Position numbers and translations under genes: made by a program | Shown: positions 49,834 to 62,410 of the stretch, one piece after another | Position numbering within the stretch: the first letter of the stretch is position 1 | Layout of the letters: every line of letters starts with the position of its first letter | Notes under the pieces: model-generated | What the model was told of the DNA's origin: nothing | The model's input: the letters and a program-made list of their open reading frames with translations, nothing else | The model's database searches: none | NCBI RefSeq assembly: GCF_041381155.1 | Contig: NC_091143.1 | Span: forward strand, 26,377,695 to 26,441,694 | Source of the DNA: Argopecten irradians | Taxonomy: Eukaryota; Mollusca; Bivalvia; Pectinida; Pectinidae | Direction: 5' to 3' | Length of the DNA stretch: 64,000 bases

Positions 49834-49905
49834 GGTTCTATGGTGTAATGGTTAGCACTCTGGACTTTGAATCCAGCGATCCGAGTTCAAATCTCGGTAG
49901 AACCT
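49834..49905 (+). tRNA. tRNA-Gln(UUG)
   Basis: Intact, same sequence as the other UUG genes, last tRNA of the plus array. TTTT starts about 4 bp after the gene. Flanks do not resemble the duplicated units at 42.4-46.8 kb. Confidence 0.95.
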
Positions 49906-50840
49906 ATCATTTTAACAAACCATATGTTTTAATTTTCGTATACTGCTCCGTGTATACAGATCTAGAGTCATGAACAATTTATTTTGTACGAGGATGTATA
50001 TCTGAATCGCTTTGCATAAGACATTTTAACACAAACGAATATATAACAAAACAAATCAAATTCGACCAATGACGAAATGGCAATATAGTACTTCAGCAAT
50101 CTTATTGAGCTTGCCAAGTGACAGAAATTTTCCACAATTGAATTGAATTCAGTGGATTTTGATTGCTAAGGGACTGGTGACTATACATTCTAAAACGGAA
50201 TATATATGCCTGGATGTACATTTATATGCGCATGCTCAAGAATAAAAGAAATAGTTTATAATAAATACATTACACAGATAACGTATAATTCTTTAAAACA
50301 TTTGTCTCATTAAATACAATTATCCTGACTATCATCACAACTTTAAGTATAGACCGAAAGATACACATAGTATCTGTAACATTCTGATACACATTGAAGC
50401 TATAGTGTGGCTTTTATTGTCCAAAGTGACGATATAATTTTCCATTGTCCTGTATACATACCGAAGCGTTATCAATAAACATAATTATTTCTGTTGTTTA
50501 GCTGTCATTCTTAATCATATTTCTATACAATACTCGAGTGTGTACTCTTTAATCTGCGGCTCAAACCTCAACAATCTGTTGGAATCCATGTTCTAGTAAC
50601 TGATTTGCTCATTTATAATGTATTTCGTTGTTGTGTGTTTCCACTAAATCTTATTTAAGCTGATATATTAAACATAACGAGGATAAACGATATTCATAAC
50701 TGCAATTTATATGAGGATGAATACTCCAGCGTGAGATTCGACCGGCGAACAGCCCCATAACTTATTCCAGAGGAAGAGAGTTTCAAAAGGTTAAGAGACT
50801 AGAATGCAGCTAAGAAACTATCACAGCGTATGACTCGTGT
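49906..50840. other. AT-rich spacer between tRNA array and 56-bp satellite
   Basis: No frame, RNA gene or repeat that I can support. Confidence 0.5.
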
Positions 50841-53800
50841 GTCCAGTAAAGACTGTTAGGATGTATATAGACATGTAGTGTTATTTGACAGTGTCCACAC
50901 AAGATACATGTAGTGTTAGGTGTGTATTTGGACGGTGTTGTTTGACAGTGTCCACACCAGATACATGTAGTGTTAGGGTGTATATAGACGGTGTTGTTTG
51001 ACAGTGTCCACACCAGATACATATAGTGTTATGGTGTATGTGGACTTTGTTGTATGACAGTGTCCACACCAGATACATGTAGTGTTAGGGTGTATGTGGA
51101 CGGTGTTGTTTGACAGTGTCCACACCAGATACATGTAGTGTTAGGGTGTATATGGACGGTGTTGTTTGACAGTGTCCACACCAGATACATGTAGTGTTAG
51201 GGTGTATGTGGACGGTGTTGTTTGACAGTGTCCACACCAGATACATGTAGTGTTAGGGTGTATGTGGACGGTGTTGTTTGACAGTGTCCACACCAGATAC
51301 ATGTAGTGTTAGGGATGTATATGGACGGTGTTGTTTGACAGTGTCCACACCAGATACATGTAGTGTTAGGGATGTATATGGACGGTGTTGTTTGACAGTG
51401 TCCACACCAGATACATGTAGTGTTAGGGTGTATGTGGACTGTGTTGTTTGACAGTGTCCACACCAGATACATGTAGTGTTAGGGTGTATGTGGACGATGT
51501 TGTTTGACAGTGTCCACACCAGATACATGTAGTGTTAGGGATGTATATGGACGGTGTTGTTTGACAGTGTCCACACCAGATACATGTAGTGTTAGGGATG
51601 TATATGGACGGTGTTGTTTGACAGTGTCCACACCAGATACATGTAGTGTTAGGGTGTATATGGACGGTGTTGTTTGACAGTGTCCACACCAGATACATGT
51701 AGTGTTAGGGATGTATATGGACGGTGTTGTTTGACAGTGTCCACACCAGATACATGTAGTGTTAGGGGTGTATATGGACGGTGTTGTTTGACAGTGTCCA
51801 CACCAGATACATGTAGTGTTAGGGGTGTATATGGACGATGTTGTTTGACAGTGTCCACACCAGATACATGTAGTGTTAGGGTGTATGTGGACGGTGTTGT
51901 TTGACAGTGTCCACACCAGATACATGTAGTGTTAGGGATGTATGTGGACGGTGTTGTTTGACAGTGTCCACACCAGATACATGTAGTGTTAGGGTGTATA
52001 TGGACGGTGTTGTTTGACAGTGTCCACACCAGATACATGTAGTGTTAGGGGTGTATATGGACGGTGTTGTTTGACAGTGTCCACACCAGATACATGTAGT
52101 GTTAGGGATGTATATGGACGGTGTTGTTTGACAGTGTCCACACCAGATACATGTAGTGTTAGGGGTGTATATGGACGGTGTTGTTTGACAGTGTCCACAC
52201 CAGATACATGTAGTGTTAGGGTTGTATGTGGACGGTGTTGTTTTGACAGTGTCCACACCAGATACATGTAGTGTTAGGGTGTATGTGGACGGTGTTGTTT
52301 GACAGTGTCCACACCAGATACATGTAGTGTTAGGGTGTATATGGACGGTGTTGTTTGACAGTGTCCACACCAGATACATGTAGTGTTAGGGTGTATATGG
52401 ACGGTGTTGTTTGACAGTGTCCACACCAGATACATGTAGTGTTAGGGTGTATATGGACGGTGTTGTTTGACAGTGTCCACACCAGATACATGTAGTGTTA
52501 GGGTGTATATGGACGGTGTTGTTTGACAGTGTCCACACCAGATACATGTAGTGTTAGGGTGTATGTGGACTGTGTTGTTTGACAGTGTCCACACCAGATA
52601 CATGTAGTGTTAGGGTGTATATGGACGGTGTTGTTTGACAGTGTCCACACCAGATACATGTAGTGTTAGGGTGTATGTGGACGGTGTTGTTTGACAGTGT
52701 CCACACCAGATACATGTAGTGTTAGGGTGTATGTGGACGGTGTTTGTTTGACAGTGTCCACACCAGATACATGTAGTGTTAGGGTGTATATGGACGGTGT
52801 TGTTTGACAGTGTCCACACCAGATACATGTAGTGTTAGGGTGTATATGGACGGTGTTGTTTGACAGTGTCCACACCAGATACATGTAGTGTTAGGGTGTA
52901 TGTGGACTGTGTTGTTTGACAGTGTCTACACCAGATACATGTAGTGTTAGGGTGTATGTGGACGGTGTTGTTTGACAGTGTCCACACCAGATACATGTAG
53001 TGTTAGGGTGTATATGGACGGTGTTGTTTGACAGTGTCCACACCAGATACATGTAGTGTTAGGGTGTATATGGACGGTGTTGTTTGACAGTGTCCACACC
53101 AGATACATGTAGTGTTAGGGTGTATATGGACGGTGTTGTTTGACAGTGTCCACACCAGATACATGTAGTGTTAGGGGTGTATATGGACGGTGTTGTTTGA
53201 CAGTGTCCACACCAGATACATGTAGTGTTAGGGTGTATATGGACGATGTTGTTTGATACAGTGTCCACACCAGATACATTTAGTGTTAGGGGTGTATATG
53301 GACGATGTTGTATGACAGTGTCCACACCAGATACATGTAGTGTTAGGGTGTATGTGGACTGTGTTGTTTGACAGTGTCCACACCAGATACATGTAGTGTT
53401 AGGGTGTATTGAGTGTGGACGGTGTTGTTTGACAGTGTCCACACCAGATACATGTAGTGTTAGGGTGTATATGGACGGTGTTGTTTGACAGTGTCCACAC
53501 CAGATACATGTATGTGTTGGGGTGTATGTGGACGGTGTTGTTTGACAGTGTCCACACCAGATACATGTAGTGTTAGGGTGTATATGGACGGTGTTGTTTG
53601 ACAGTGTCCACACCAGATACATGTAGTGTTAGGGTGTATTGGACTGTTGTTTGACAGTGTCCACACCAGATACATGTAGTGTTAGGGTGTATGTGGACGG
53701 TGTTGTTTGACAGTGTCCACACCAGATACATGTAGTGTTAGGGTGTATGTGGACGGTGTTGTTTGACAGTGTCCACACCAGATACATGTAGTGTTAGGGT

Positions 53801-55677
53801 GTATGTGGACGGTGTTGTTTGACAGTGTCCACACCAGATACATGTAGTGTTAGGGTGTATGTGGACGGTGTTGTTTGACAGTGTCCACACCAGATACATG
53901 TAGTGTTAGGGTGTATGTGGACGGTGTTGTTTGACAGTGTCCACACCAGATACATGTAGTGTTAGGGTGTATGTGGACTGTGTTGTTTGACAGTGTCCAC
54001 ACCAGATACATGTAGTGTTAGGGTGTATGTGGACTGTGTTGTTTGACAGTGTCCACACCAGATACATGTAGTGTTAGGGTGTATGTGGACTGTGTTGTTT
54101 GACAGTGTCCACACCAGATACATGTAGTGTTAGGGTGTATATGGACGGTGTTGTTTGACAGTGTCCACACCAGATACATGTATGTAGTGTTAGGGTGTAT
54201 ATGGACGGTGTTGTTTGACAGTGTCCACACCAGATACATGTAGTGTTAGGGGTGTATATGGACGGTGTTGTTTGACAGTGTCCACACCAGATACATGTAG
54301 TGTTAGGGTGTTTGGCTGTGTTGGTGCTGTACAGTGTTGGAGACTGTGTTGTTTGACAGTGTCCACACCAGATACATGTAGTGTTAGGGTGTATGTGGAC
54401 GGTGTTGTTTGACAGTGTCCACACCAGATACATGTAGTGTTAGGGTGTATGTGGACGGTGTTGTTTGACAGTGTCCACACCAGATACATGTAGTGTTAGG
54501 GTGTATGTGGACCGTGTTGTTTGACAGTGTCCACACCAGATACATGTAGTGTTAGGGTGTATATGGACGGTGTTGTTTGACAGTGTCCACACCAGATACA
54601 TGTAGTGTTAGGGTGTATTGGACGGTGTTGTTTGACAGTGTCCACACCAGATACATGTAGTGTTAGGGTGTATATGGACGGTGTTGTTTGACAGTGTCCA
54701 CACCAGATACATGTAGTGTTAGGGTGTATGTGGACGGTTGTTGTTTGACAGTGTCCACACCAGATACATGTAGTGTTAGGGTGTATGTGGACGGTGTTGT
54801 TTGACAGTGTCCACACCAGATACATGTAGTGTTAGGGGTGTATATGGACGGTGTTGTTTGACAGTGTCCACACCAGATACATGTAGTGTTAGGGTGTATG
54901 TGGACGGTGTTGTTTGACAGTGTCCACACCAGATACATGTAGTGTTAGGGTGTATGTGGACGGTGTTGTTTGACAGTGTCCACACCAGATACATGTAGTG
55001 TTAGGGTGTATATGGACGGTGTTGTTTGACAGTGTCCACACCAGATACATGTAGTGTTAGGGTGTATGTGGACCGTGTTGTTTGACAGTGTCCACACCAG
55101 ATACATGTAGTGTTAGGGGTGTATATGGACGGTGTTGTTTGACAGTGTCCACACCAGATACATGTAGTGTTAGGGGTGTATATGGACGGTGTTGTTTGAC
55201 AGTGTCCACACCAGATACATGTAGTGTTAGGGTGTATGTGGACGGTGTTGTTTGACAGTGTCCACACCAGATACATGTAGTGTTAGGGTGTATGTGGACG
55301 GTGTTGTTTGACAGTGTCCACACCAGATACATGTAGTGTTAGGGGTGTATATGGACGGTGTTGTATGACAGTGTCCACACCAGATACATGTAGTGTTAGG
55401 GATGTATATGGACGGTGTTGTTTGACAGTGTCCACACCAGATACATGTAGTGTTAGGGTGTATATGGACGGTGTTGTTTGACAGTGTCCACACCAGATAC
55501 ATGTAGTGTTAGGGTGTATATGGACGATGTTGTTTGACAGTGTCCACACCAGATACATGTAGTGTTAGGGGTGTATATGGACGATGTTGTTTGACAGTGT
55601 CCACACCAGATACATTTAGTGTTAGGGGTCTACGTGGACGGTGTTCTTTGACAGTGTCCACACCAGATACATGTAGC
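50841..55677. repeat. 56-bp satellite, about 86 copies
   Basis: The head-to-tail unit contains GTGTTAGGGTGTATATGGAC, GGTGTTGTTTGACAGTG and TCCACACCAGATACATGTA. Recurrent variants are TATATGG or TATGTGG, GGGTG or GGGGTG or GGGATG, and GACGG, GACTG or GACGATG. Edge copies (50841-51060 and 55610-55677) are the most diverged. One aberrant unit lies at about 54305-54350. The 56-bp period shifts frame each copy, so the minus frames of 70-187 codons (MYLVWTLSNN repeats) and the plus frames are artefacts. Each unit holds one TTAGGG and the palindrome TACATGTA. Confidence 0.97.
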
Positions 55678-56750
55678 TTTACAGTATTGATCAGTTTGTG
55701 ATAAAGATCTGACAAAAATTCCTTATTGCATTCTCGAAAACGAGGCTAGGTGAATAAAATCAGCGCTTGTAATCTGATATAGGACGTATGTTGTCAGAGT
55801 ATATCGTGTGAGCTTTGATCCCAGTCTCCCTGTAAGAGAAGATGTATGTGGAAAGAGGGAATTCTATCGGGGCTTTTATAGTCAAACATCGAGCATTTCG
55901 TCTGGGCCGGGGGTCATTAAGACAGTTTGCAGTGTTAAGTAAGGCCCGTATGTTCTGATCTGTGACGCTACTGTATGTTGTGTTTCATGATATATATGAA
56001 AGTTTCCATTACCTGTTCCGACACACAGTGAGAACACCCCGTAACAACTCTAGCGACTTATCTCGCCCATCAATAGATATGAAATACATTTGCGCTTTAA
56101 AACAGTAGAATTTGACAAGCGTACTGTTCAAACCCGGCAATAACGTATATAAATGGATAGGTTTGGCGTAAGCTTCCATACTTTATGTGCAACCACGATA
56201 GAATATACGCCACATTAGTTCTTATCAAGTAATTTGTCCAAACGTCCCGCATACGCTGATCCGGCGTGATCGTCAGTGCGTTTGACGGTAATGAAAAATT
56301 ATGTCATGCCAAACATCGAATTATTGTGATAAGAATTGTGGGATCGATGGAGCTGATGAAATCATGGCTTCCAACGACCCCGGTAACTGGTATTGTGATT
56401 ACTTCCTTTCCCTGAGTAAATCATATGTATTACGTAATCCGCAGCTACCATGCAGCAACAGATCTTATTTTAATCTACGAAGCACAAAAAACTATCTTAT
56501 TGTTCTCCTGCTTTGTCCAGCACCTAAACACATTGAAAAACTTCTTTGCCGGCAATGGAATAGATCTACTTGCTATGCAGTGGCATAGGAAGATGAAACG
56601 TAATGGGTAGGGGGGCAAAGGACCTCAATATTTCGTAACACCCACCCACCCCAATCGCGCGCCCCTCACCCACAGGAGATACCTGATACATGTATACTTT
56701 TTTTCATATATCATTACATATATAATCCTTGTACACATCTATAGACAGTG
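55678..56750. other. intergenic DNA, no gene assigned
   Basis: A 95-codon plus frame at 56301-56588 with several cysteines has no family that I recognise, and another frame overlaps it. It is less AT-rich than average but without repeats. Confidence 0.35.
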
Positions 56751-57095
56751 GCGTCGCTAACAGGAAATTAATGAATACGCAAATTAGCGTGCGAGTTTGG
56801 GGAGGTCCGGGGTATCCCCTGGAAAAATATAACGATTTAGAATGACCGAGATGAGTTTTACAATGTATTTTGATGATTTTTCGAGCGCTGAAGGCGCGAG
56901 ATTTTTGGGTTTTGGGGGTCCGGGGTCTCCCACGGGAAAAAACTACTATTTAGAATGGCTGAGATGAGTTTTACGATGCATTTTGTTGAATTTGCGAGCG
57001 CCGTAGCTGCTAGATTATGGTTTTTATGGGGTCCGGGGGTCTCCTCCCTGAGAAAAAAATATTACGATTTTGTATTTTGATGATTTTTAATCGTT
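56751..57095. repeat. about 115-bp tandem repeat, three diverged copies
   Basis: Copies share GGTCCGGGGT-TCCC, ACGATTTAGAATG-C-GAGATGAGTTTTAC and CGAGCGC--AG-GCG-GAGATT blocks. The GGGGGTCCGGGGGTCTCC motif resembles a word often seen in invertebrate repeats. The left edge starts near GTGGCGTCGCTAACAGG. The class is unknown. Confidence 0.7.
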
Positions 57096-57331
57096 CTTAA
57101 CACGGTAATTTTTCGATTTAAAGTATTTAGAAATGATAATTGTGAGTGTCGTCTTACAATTATGCAACCCAGCTCAATCTGAACATACCGGATTCACACC
57201 ATCGGCACATTGTTGTGTAACTCAAAATAATAATGAATTGATTGTCTTGCTAAGACATATAAACAAATTAATCTTTTAAGAAGCATCTAGTTCGTGTGTA
57301 TTGAATTTTCATTTTTAAAGGTTTGAACATA

Positions 57332-57334
57332 TTT

Positions 57335-57365
<31 letters not shown>
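57332..57365. repeat. T(13)G(21) homopolymer junction
   Basis: Thirteen T followed by 21 G at the end of a SINE fragment. Such G runs are prone to length error. Confidence 0.9.
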
Positions 57366-57520
57366 CAAAAAAGACAACTAGGAAAGCCGGATAAAAACCA
57401 CCGACCAGCGGTCAACACATGGCAACTGCACCACATGGGATTCGAACTCGAACTTAGAGGTGGAGGGCTTGTGGTACTATGTCGGAATATCATAACCATG
57501 CACTCGGCCACCGCGGCCCC
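57366..57520 (-). mobile_element. tRNA-derived SINE, 3'-truncated
   Basis: On the minus strand it starts GGGGCCGCGGTGGCCGAGTG (A-box-like TGGCCGAGTGCATGG). It continues through AAGCCCTCCACCTCT and a clear B box GTTCGAATCCC, then CGGTGGTTTTTATCCGG. The head resembles a Leu/Ser-type tRNA. The 3' domain seen at 60421-60644 is cut off at the G tract. Confidence 0.8.
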
Positions 57521-57944
57521 TCTTGCAATATACACGTATTCACATCGAATCTGGGAATCGCGTTATTGTGAATCAGTAAAATGATAATCCCATCTCTACA
57601 GTGATGTTCCAATATCGTTTTTAATTTGACTTGCTACTTTCACATCTCCGAGTAAATTGTTTCTGGCACTGGTTTTGTAAATGTGACACCTTTTGTGTTT
57701 TACAGGTGTGAACGTAACTATCATCCCGTATATCAATAAACATATCTGTCATTGGCACAACACCTGGGCTCCACATTGTTATTCAAGGTGATATATACTT
57801 TAAGTGCCCACCTGTGCACTTTTTACCTTACTGTTAAAAGCCAAGAGAAGTTTATCTACAATAGGTATCAATCCATCTACGAAATTAGATTTTGAGAAAT
57901 TTAAGCGATTTATTACACATTGAATTTTTTACTCGCTGTCTACT

Positions 57945-58260
57945 GAGCTAGACTATCTTGTGCAAAATGAAAGCGATAAAACCACCTTTAGTTATCAAAG
58001 ACAATTTACATGTAAATTTGAAGCATCAAATTCATTTGATTTATTCATCAAATCAACTCATATTTCCTGAAGAAAAAGTATAAGTAAGCTGCCTTTATTA
58101 GACTGCTCTGTCAGACCATCTCGCACAAAATGAATTACGATAAAAAAACGTCTTTAGTTATCAAATACGATTCAAATTTGTGATTTGAAACAACAAAATT
58201 AACTTGATTTATTTATTAAATCAACTCATTATTTCTGAAGAAGACAGTAGAAGTAAGTTG
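57945..58260. repeat. about 163-bp tandem duplication
   Basis: Both copies hold GCAAAATGAA or GCACAAAATGAA, TTTAGTTATCAAA, TTTGATTTATT or CTTGATTTATT, and AAATCAACTCAT followed by TGAAGAA. Divergence is substantial, so the duplication is old. Confidence 0.7.
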
Positions 58261-60420
58261 ACAGCATTGCTGGTGTTATTTAAGCTGATGGTTTAGGATT
58301 CCGCCCAACACCCAAGGTAGAGTATTCAAACATTCAAACAGCGACTCTCGAAATGACACTCAAGGTGGATATGCGAGATGTGTGCACAATATAAGGACCA
58401 TTTAAATACTGCTGCAAGTTAGGGGGAGAACTTATCGTCGCTTTATTGTCGAAGTGTCTGAATTATGCAACAGCAAAACGCAGAGTATTTTAATGGTTCC
58501 CGTGAGAGCGGTTAGCTGTCTAGCGGAGGACAACACACATTATACAAGTCGTAGATTCTCATTCCGAACTTTACCCCAAACCTATCTGACTCAATGCCTT
58601 TAATCACAGGGCTCGTTGATTCCCGTTTACTTTTGCAATACTGATTATAAATTCCTCTCGAACAATCGATTTCACGGGGATGCTTGTAAACTACGAAAAT
58701 GTCGTTTCGGAATATGCAGATAATTTTGGCAAACCGTTATTTACACAAAGATGGCCGACTTAAATTTGCGAGAGTGACGGACATGAACTCGACAAGTATA
58801 ATAGGGTAGGGAGGGATCCTTGGATAAATCATGCCAGAACAAAATCACTCTATCGCGTGCACCCGAAACATCGCCTGAACAGTTTGAATTCTTAAAGATA
58901 TTTGGTCACGTGAGTTTGGTGTCATCATAATTCCTTTCTTTTCCTCCAAACTCAAAACGAAAACAAATTAATAATTATGGCAACATAATGGCATTACCGA
59001 CCGAGACGTTTAAGCGCGCGGTTGATCCAGACTTGGTCAATGGTGCACGAAGACTGTCATTACGAGACATTTTTTGGTGTCCGCAGTTGTCCTATAATCA
59101 AGGGTACACTTAATGCTGTTTGACGTAAGATATATGACGATTAATTCTCGCGAGTGTTCGGGAACTAACGACCGTTCGCTGAATCATTGTATTAGTCGTC
59201 TATTCCAGGAGCTTGATTCACGATCGCTTTGTGCCATCTGTCGGGAACGCACGCATGTTAAAGGGACACATATGATCAACGGCCACACTGCTCAGAGATG
59301 CAAGGTTGCTGCATTTGGCTCTTTAGAGATTTTCTCTGTAGCAAGCTATCAGTTGATCAGATGTTTTAAAATTTGAAATAATCCAAACCAGTAATCAACA
59401 AATACGAAACATTTACTTAAATTACTGCTTATAACTGTCATTTTCTTATTCTCTGTCTCCGTTATTAGATTCGGATCCAAGTATGATTTCCTCACCAGAC
59501 AAAATCGATTCCATGTTTCTTCCATTTTTTGAGAAACCGACCAATTTTCACGTTAATGTATTGTTTTGCAATTTTAAAGTAGAAAACATTAAAATCGATC
59601 TTTAACATTAAGCTGTAATATCAGATTGTTAACAAACCAACTGCTTCGTTGGTTCAATCGACATGATGTAATTTCAATCACCGCCTCAATCTTCCTTTTG
59701 TTAACAAACAATACGGAATTGCAGCCAGATGTGATGACAGAAGTATCGCTTGGCTTCATTAATTTTATCTCCTTTTCCGTAATATGGTTTAACCAAACTA
59801 CGAATCGGCGCTTGAAATGGTCTTATCGTTCGGATTACCTCTTCTCGTATGACTCTCGGACTTAATCGTGTATTAGTTACAATTCCCAAGAGATATTGCA
59901 TCAGTGCAATTGTCCCTTCAGAGGAAAACAGTACGGAATAAATATGATTAGCTTTTCATCATTACTTCAAAACGTTTTGATAAAGATGGAACTATATTGA
60001 AACTTTTCGCTAAATTAATCGCAGCCTGTCAAGTTTCGATGATAAATGGGCGCTACACGAAGCATAATGAATTTACCAGAGAAAATTAGAATTGTGTGTA
60101 TCGCTGATTACGTGTCTTCAAAGCCTAATCGGTGTCTACTTAAACTCACGATGATATCACGATTCCCCTTATTCGAGATTTGATTAATTTTTTTCATTTT
60201 GTTGGTGAAGCGAAGCTTACGAGGATGATATTGTATGAGATTTGTACATGTTTTAGAAGACAATATTTATAATTAATGTACAATAACCGCATGCTCTTTT
60301 TTTGTATTGAATTTCTGAATTTGTTAATTAGGTACATGTACATATCGTTCGATTAAAATCAGTCCATCAAATGATTATTTACATTATACATGTAGGTGGA
60401 TGGACGGGATATAAACTTAT
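58261..60420. other. intergenic DNA, no gene assigned
   Basis: Frames at 59113-59376 (plus, 87 codons) and 59626-59865 (plus, 79 codons) show no recognisable motif. No RNA gene or repeat is seen. Confidence 0.35.
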
Positions 60421-60644
60421 TTTGGTTTGGGTTGTTTAGTTTTACGTCCTATTAACAGTCAGGGTCACGTAAGGGCGTGCCAGGTTTGATGGTGGAGGAA
60501 AACTGGAGTACCCGAAGAAAAAACCACCGCCCAGCGATTAGTACCTGGCAGCTGTCTTACTAAGAATTCAAACTCACGACCCAGAGGTGGAGGGCTTGTA
60601 GTAATATTTTGGTAAACCTTAACCACTGGGCCATCGTGGCCCCT
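60421..60644 (-). mobile_element. tRNA-derived SINE, near full length
   Basis: On the minus strand it reads GGGGCCACGATGGCCCAGTG (A box in TGGCCCAGTGGTTAAGG), AAGCCCTCCACCTCTGGG, a degenerate B box GTTTGAATTC, CGGTGGTTTTTTCTTCGGG, a CTCCAGTTTTCCTCCACCATC block, then GCCCTTACGTGACCCTGAC and GTTAATAGGACGTAAAAC. This is the head-plus-conserved-tail architecture of mollusc SINEs. The tail word recurs at 6042 and 60860. Confidence 0.85.
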
Positions 60645-60840
60645 GTAACGTTATCGACCTTTCGAATACGATAAATAAAGCAATGTAGGATTTTTTAAAG
60701 ACATACGAGATATTTTTTTTTCTATATGACTAAGTACTAAACCTAAGGTGTTTGATATAAAGACCATAGAATCACATCAAATGGATTACTACTGCTAGGA
60801 TGAAGCTCATGATAGAACCAATAGGACTACTATTAATATG

Positions 60841-60965
60841 CCCAGATTTGGTTTGAATGTTTTAACGTCACATTAAACCAAATCTGGGAGTCATATAAGG
60901 ACGTAACAGAATTGTGTGGTGGAGGAAACCGGAGTACCCACAGAAAAACCACCGTCCTTTTGACA
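60841..60965. mobile_element. SINE 3'-domain fragment with a 14-bp hairpin
   Basis: Contains TTTAACGTCACATTAA, ATAAGGACGTAA, GGTGGAGGAAACCGGAGTAC and CAGAAAAACCACCG, matching the tail domain of the SINE at 60421. CCCAGATTTGGTTT (60841-60854) and its exact reverse complement (60875-60888) flank 20 bases. Confidence 0.65.
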
Positions 60966-61971
60966 GTACTTAACAATTTCCTGACCATGCAATCAGAACA
61001 GCATTAACGGGTTAATTAATATATACATCGTAATGATATAATTGAATTATAGATGTTTCACTTCTGACAGAGCATAAAGCATAAACGATACTCATCAAAC
61101 CATTCGTTTAGTGTAGCACCTTTAAGTAAAATTATGATATTTTAAAAAAAGTTTGTCAAAAATATGATACGTCTCAACAGCGATACCATTACTATTCCTA
61201 GAAAACAACAGAAATCATACATCGTATATATGTAGCCACAATACTGATCCACTCTCGCTGTAGTAACTCGACGCTAAAACGGAACACACATTCCAATACA
61301 ATATTTTAGATGAAATTTCCATATATGGATATGTTAAATAAACTGCTTCATTGACATTTTGGTTTTGCATGTCTTGGGACAATTTCCCGTCTCAAAATGT
61401 CTTTTTAAAACAAGATCAACGGCATAAACGGGTCATTTGTTTCGAGTTGTGTGTTTCAACGATCTACAATTTTCTGGAACCGTCTGCTTACAGTGGCGCC
61501 AATATCTCGATTCCTGCATTATATGGATGATTTCGTGCACATCCATTTGTTCACCGACATTGACAACAGATTAAGTACCCATTCGTTCACATGGTAATGC
61601 TATTGTGTTCTTTTAAATCTAGACCCCAAAAACCTTTGTAGTTTCAGCAATTCATCTCATCTAATTCCCTGGAGCGCTTGAATCACTACAAATGACCAAT
61701 CAGTCACGTTTAAATGTTTGTGACAAGCGCTTCGCTTCTATCCTGCCTTCGATTAAATAAAGAATAAGATGCAATGCCTTGTTCCATTGGTTATTAATCA
61801 AATTGTACATTTTCTCGTAATCTCTCGCGTGATCAAGCGGGTTTCGTTCCCAACGGACTAATGCCTATTTTCAGGAATGTAAAATGACACCCGCAGTTTT
61901 GCAAATTAGCTCGTCAATGAAACAATGTACCATTGTTCTATTCCAAACTTTGGATGCATGCCTCATCATTA
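60966..61971. other. intergenic DNA with a MITE fragment
   Basis: About 61048-61095 reads TAGATGTTTCACTTCTGACA then GAGCATAAAGCATAAACG, related to the 14360-type MITE end. The rest holds nothing that I can support. Confidence 0.45.
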
Positions 61972-62410
61972 CTATCGATTTAACATTGATCAGTCAAGTG
62001 ACTGTTTTCTGTGTAAGTGAAAATTTGTATTCTTGCCGCATAAACTGACCAGAATCAGTACTGTCTATATCCGCTGAATAAACATGTACAATTACTGTCC
62101 CTGTATAGACCAGTACTGTCCCTGTCCCTGTGTAGACCATTACTGTCCCTGTCCCTGTGTAGACCAGTACTGTCCCTGTCCCTATCCTTACCATCGATGT
62201 AACATTGATCAGTCAAGTGACTGTTTTCTGTGTAAGTGAAAATTTGTATTCTTGCCGCATTAACTGACCAGAATCAGTACTGTCTATATCTGCTGAATAA
62301 ACATGTACAGTTACATGTACTATCCCTGTCCCTGTGTCCCTGTGTAGACCATTACTGTCCCTGTCCCTGTGTAGACCAGTACTGTCCCTGTCCCTGCCCC
62401 CCCCCCCCTT
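61972..62410. repeat. about 219-bp tandem duplication at the edge of a minisatellite
   Basis: ATCGAT, AACATTGATCAGTCAAGTGA, TTCTTGCCGCAT, GACCAGAATCAGTACTGTC and TGAATAAACATGTACA occur at about 61974-62091 and again at about 62193-62310. Each copy is followed by the first minisatellite units. Divergence is very low, so the duplication is young. Confidence 0.9.

Noticed and set aside
50841-55677. TTAGGG-bearing array as interstitial telomere sequence
   Set aside because: TTAGGG occurs once per 56 bp and never in tandem hexamers, so it is not telomeric repeat.
50810-55715. Many minus-strand frames of 70-187 codons (MYLVWTLSNN repeats) and plus-strand frames in the 56-bp array
   Set aside because: The 56-bp unit shifts frame each copy and lacks stops over two to three units. 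Starts and ends follow indels in the array, with no sign of selection on protein.
56301-56588. 95-codon cysteine-containing plus frame
   Set aside because: There is no clear signal peptide or known cysteine pattern. An overlapping frame is also open and no splice or poly(A) context is seen.
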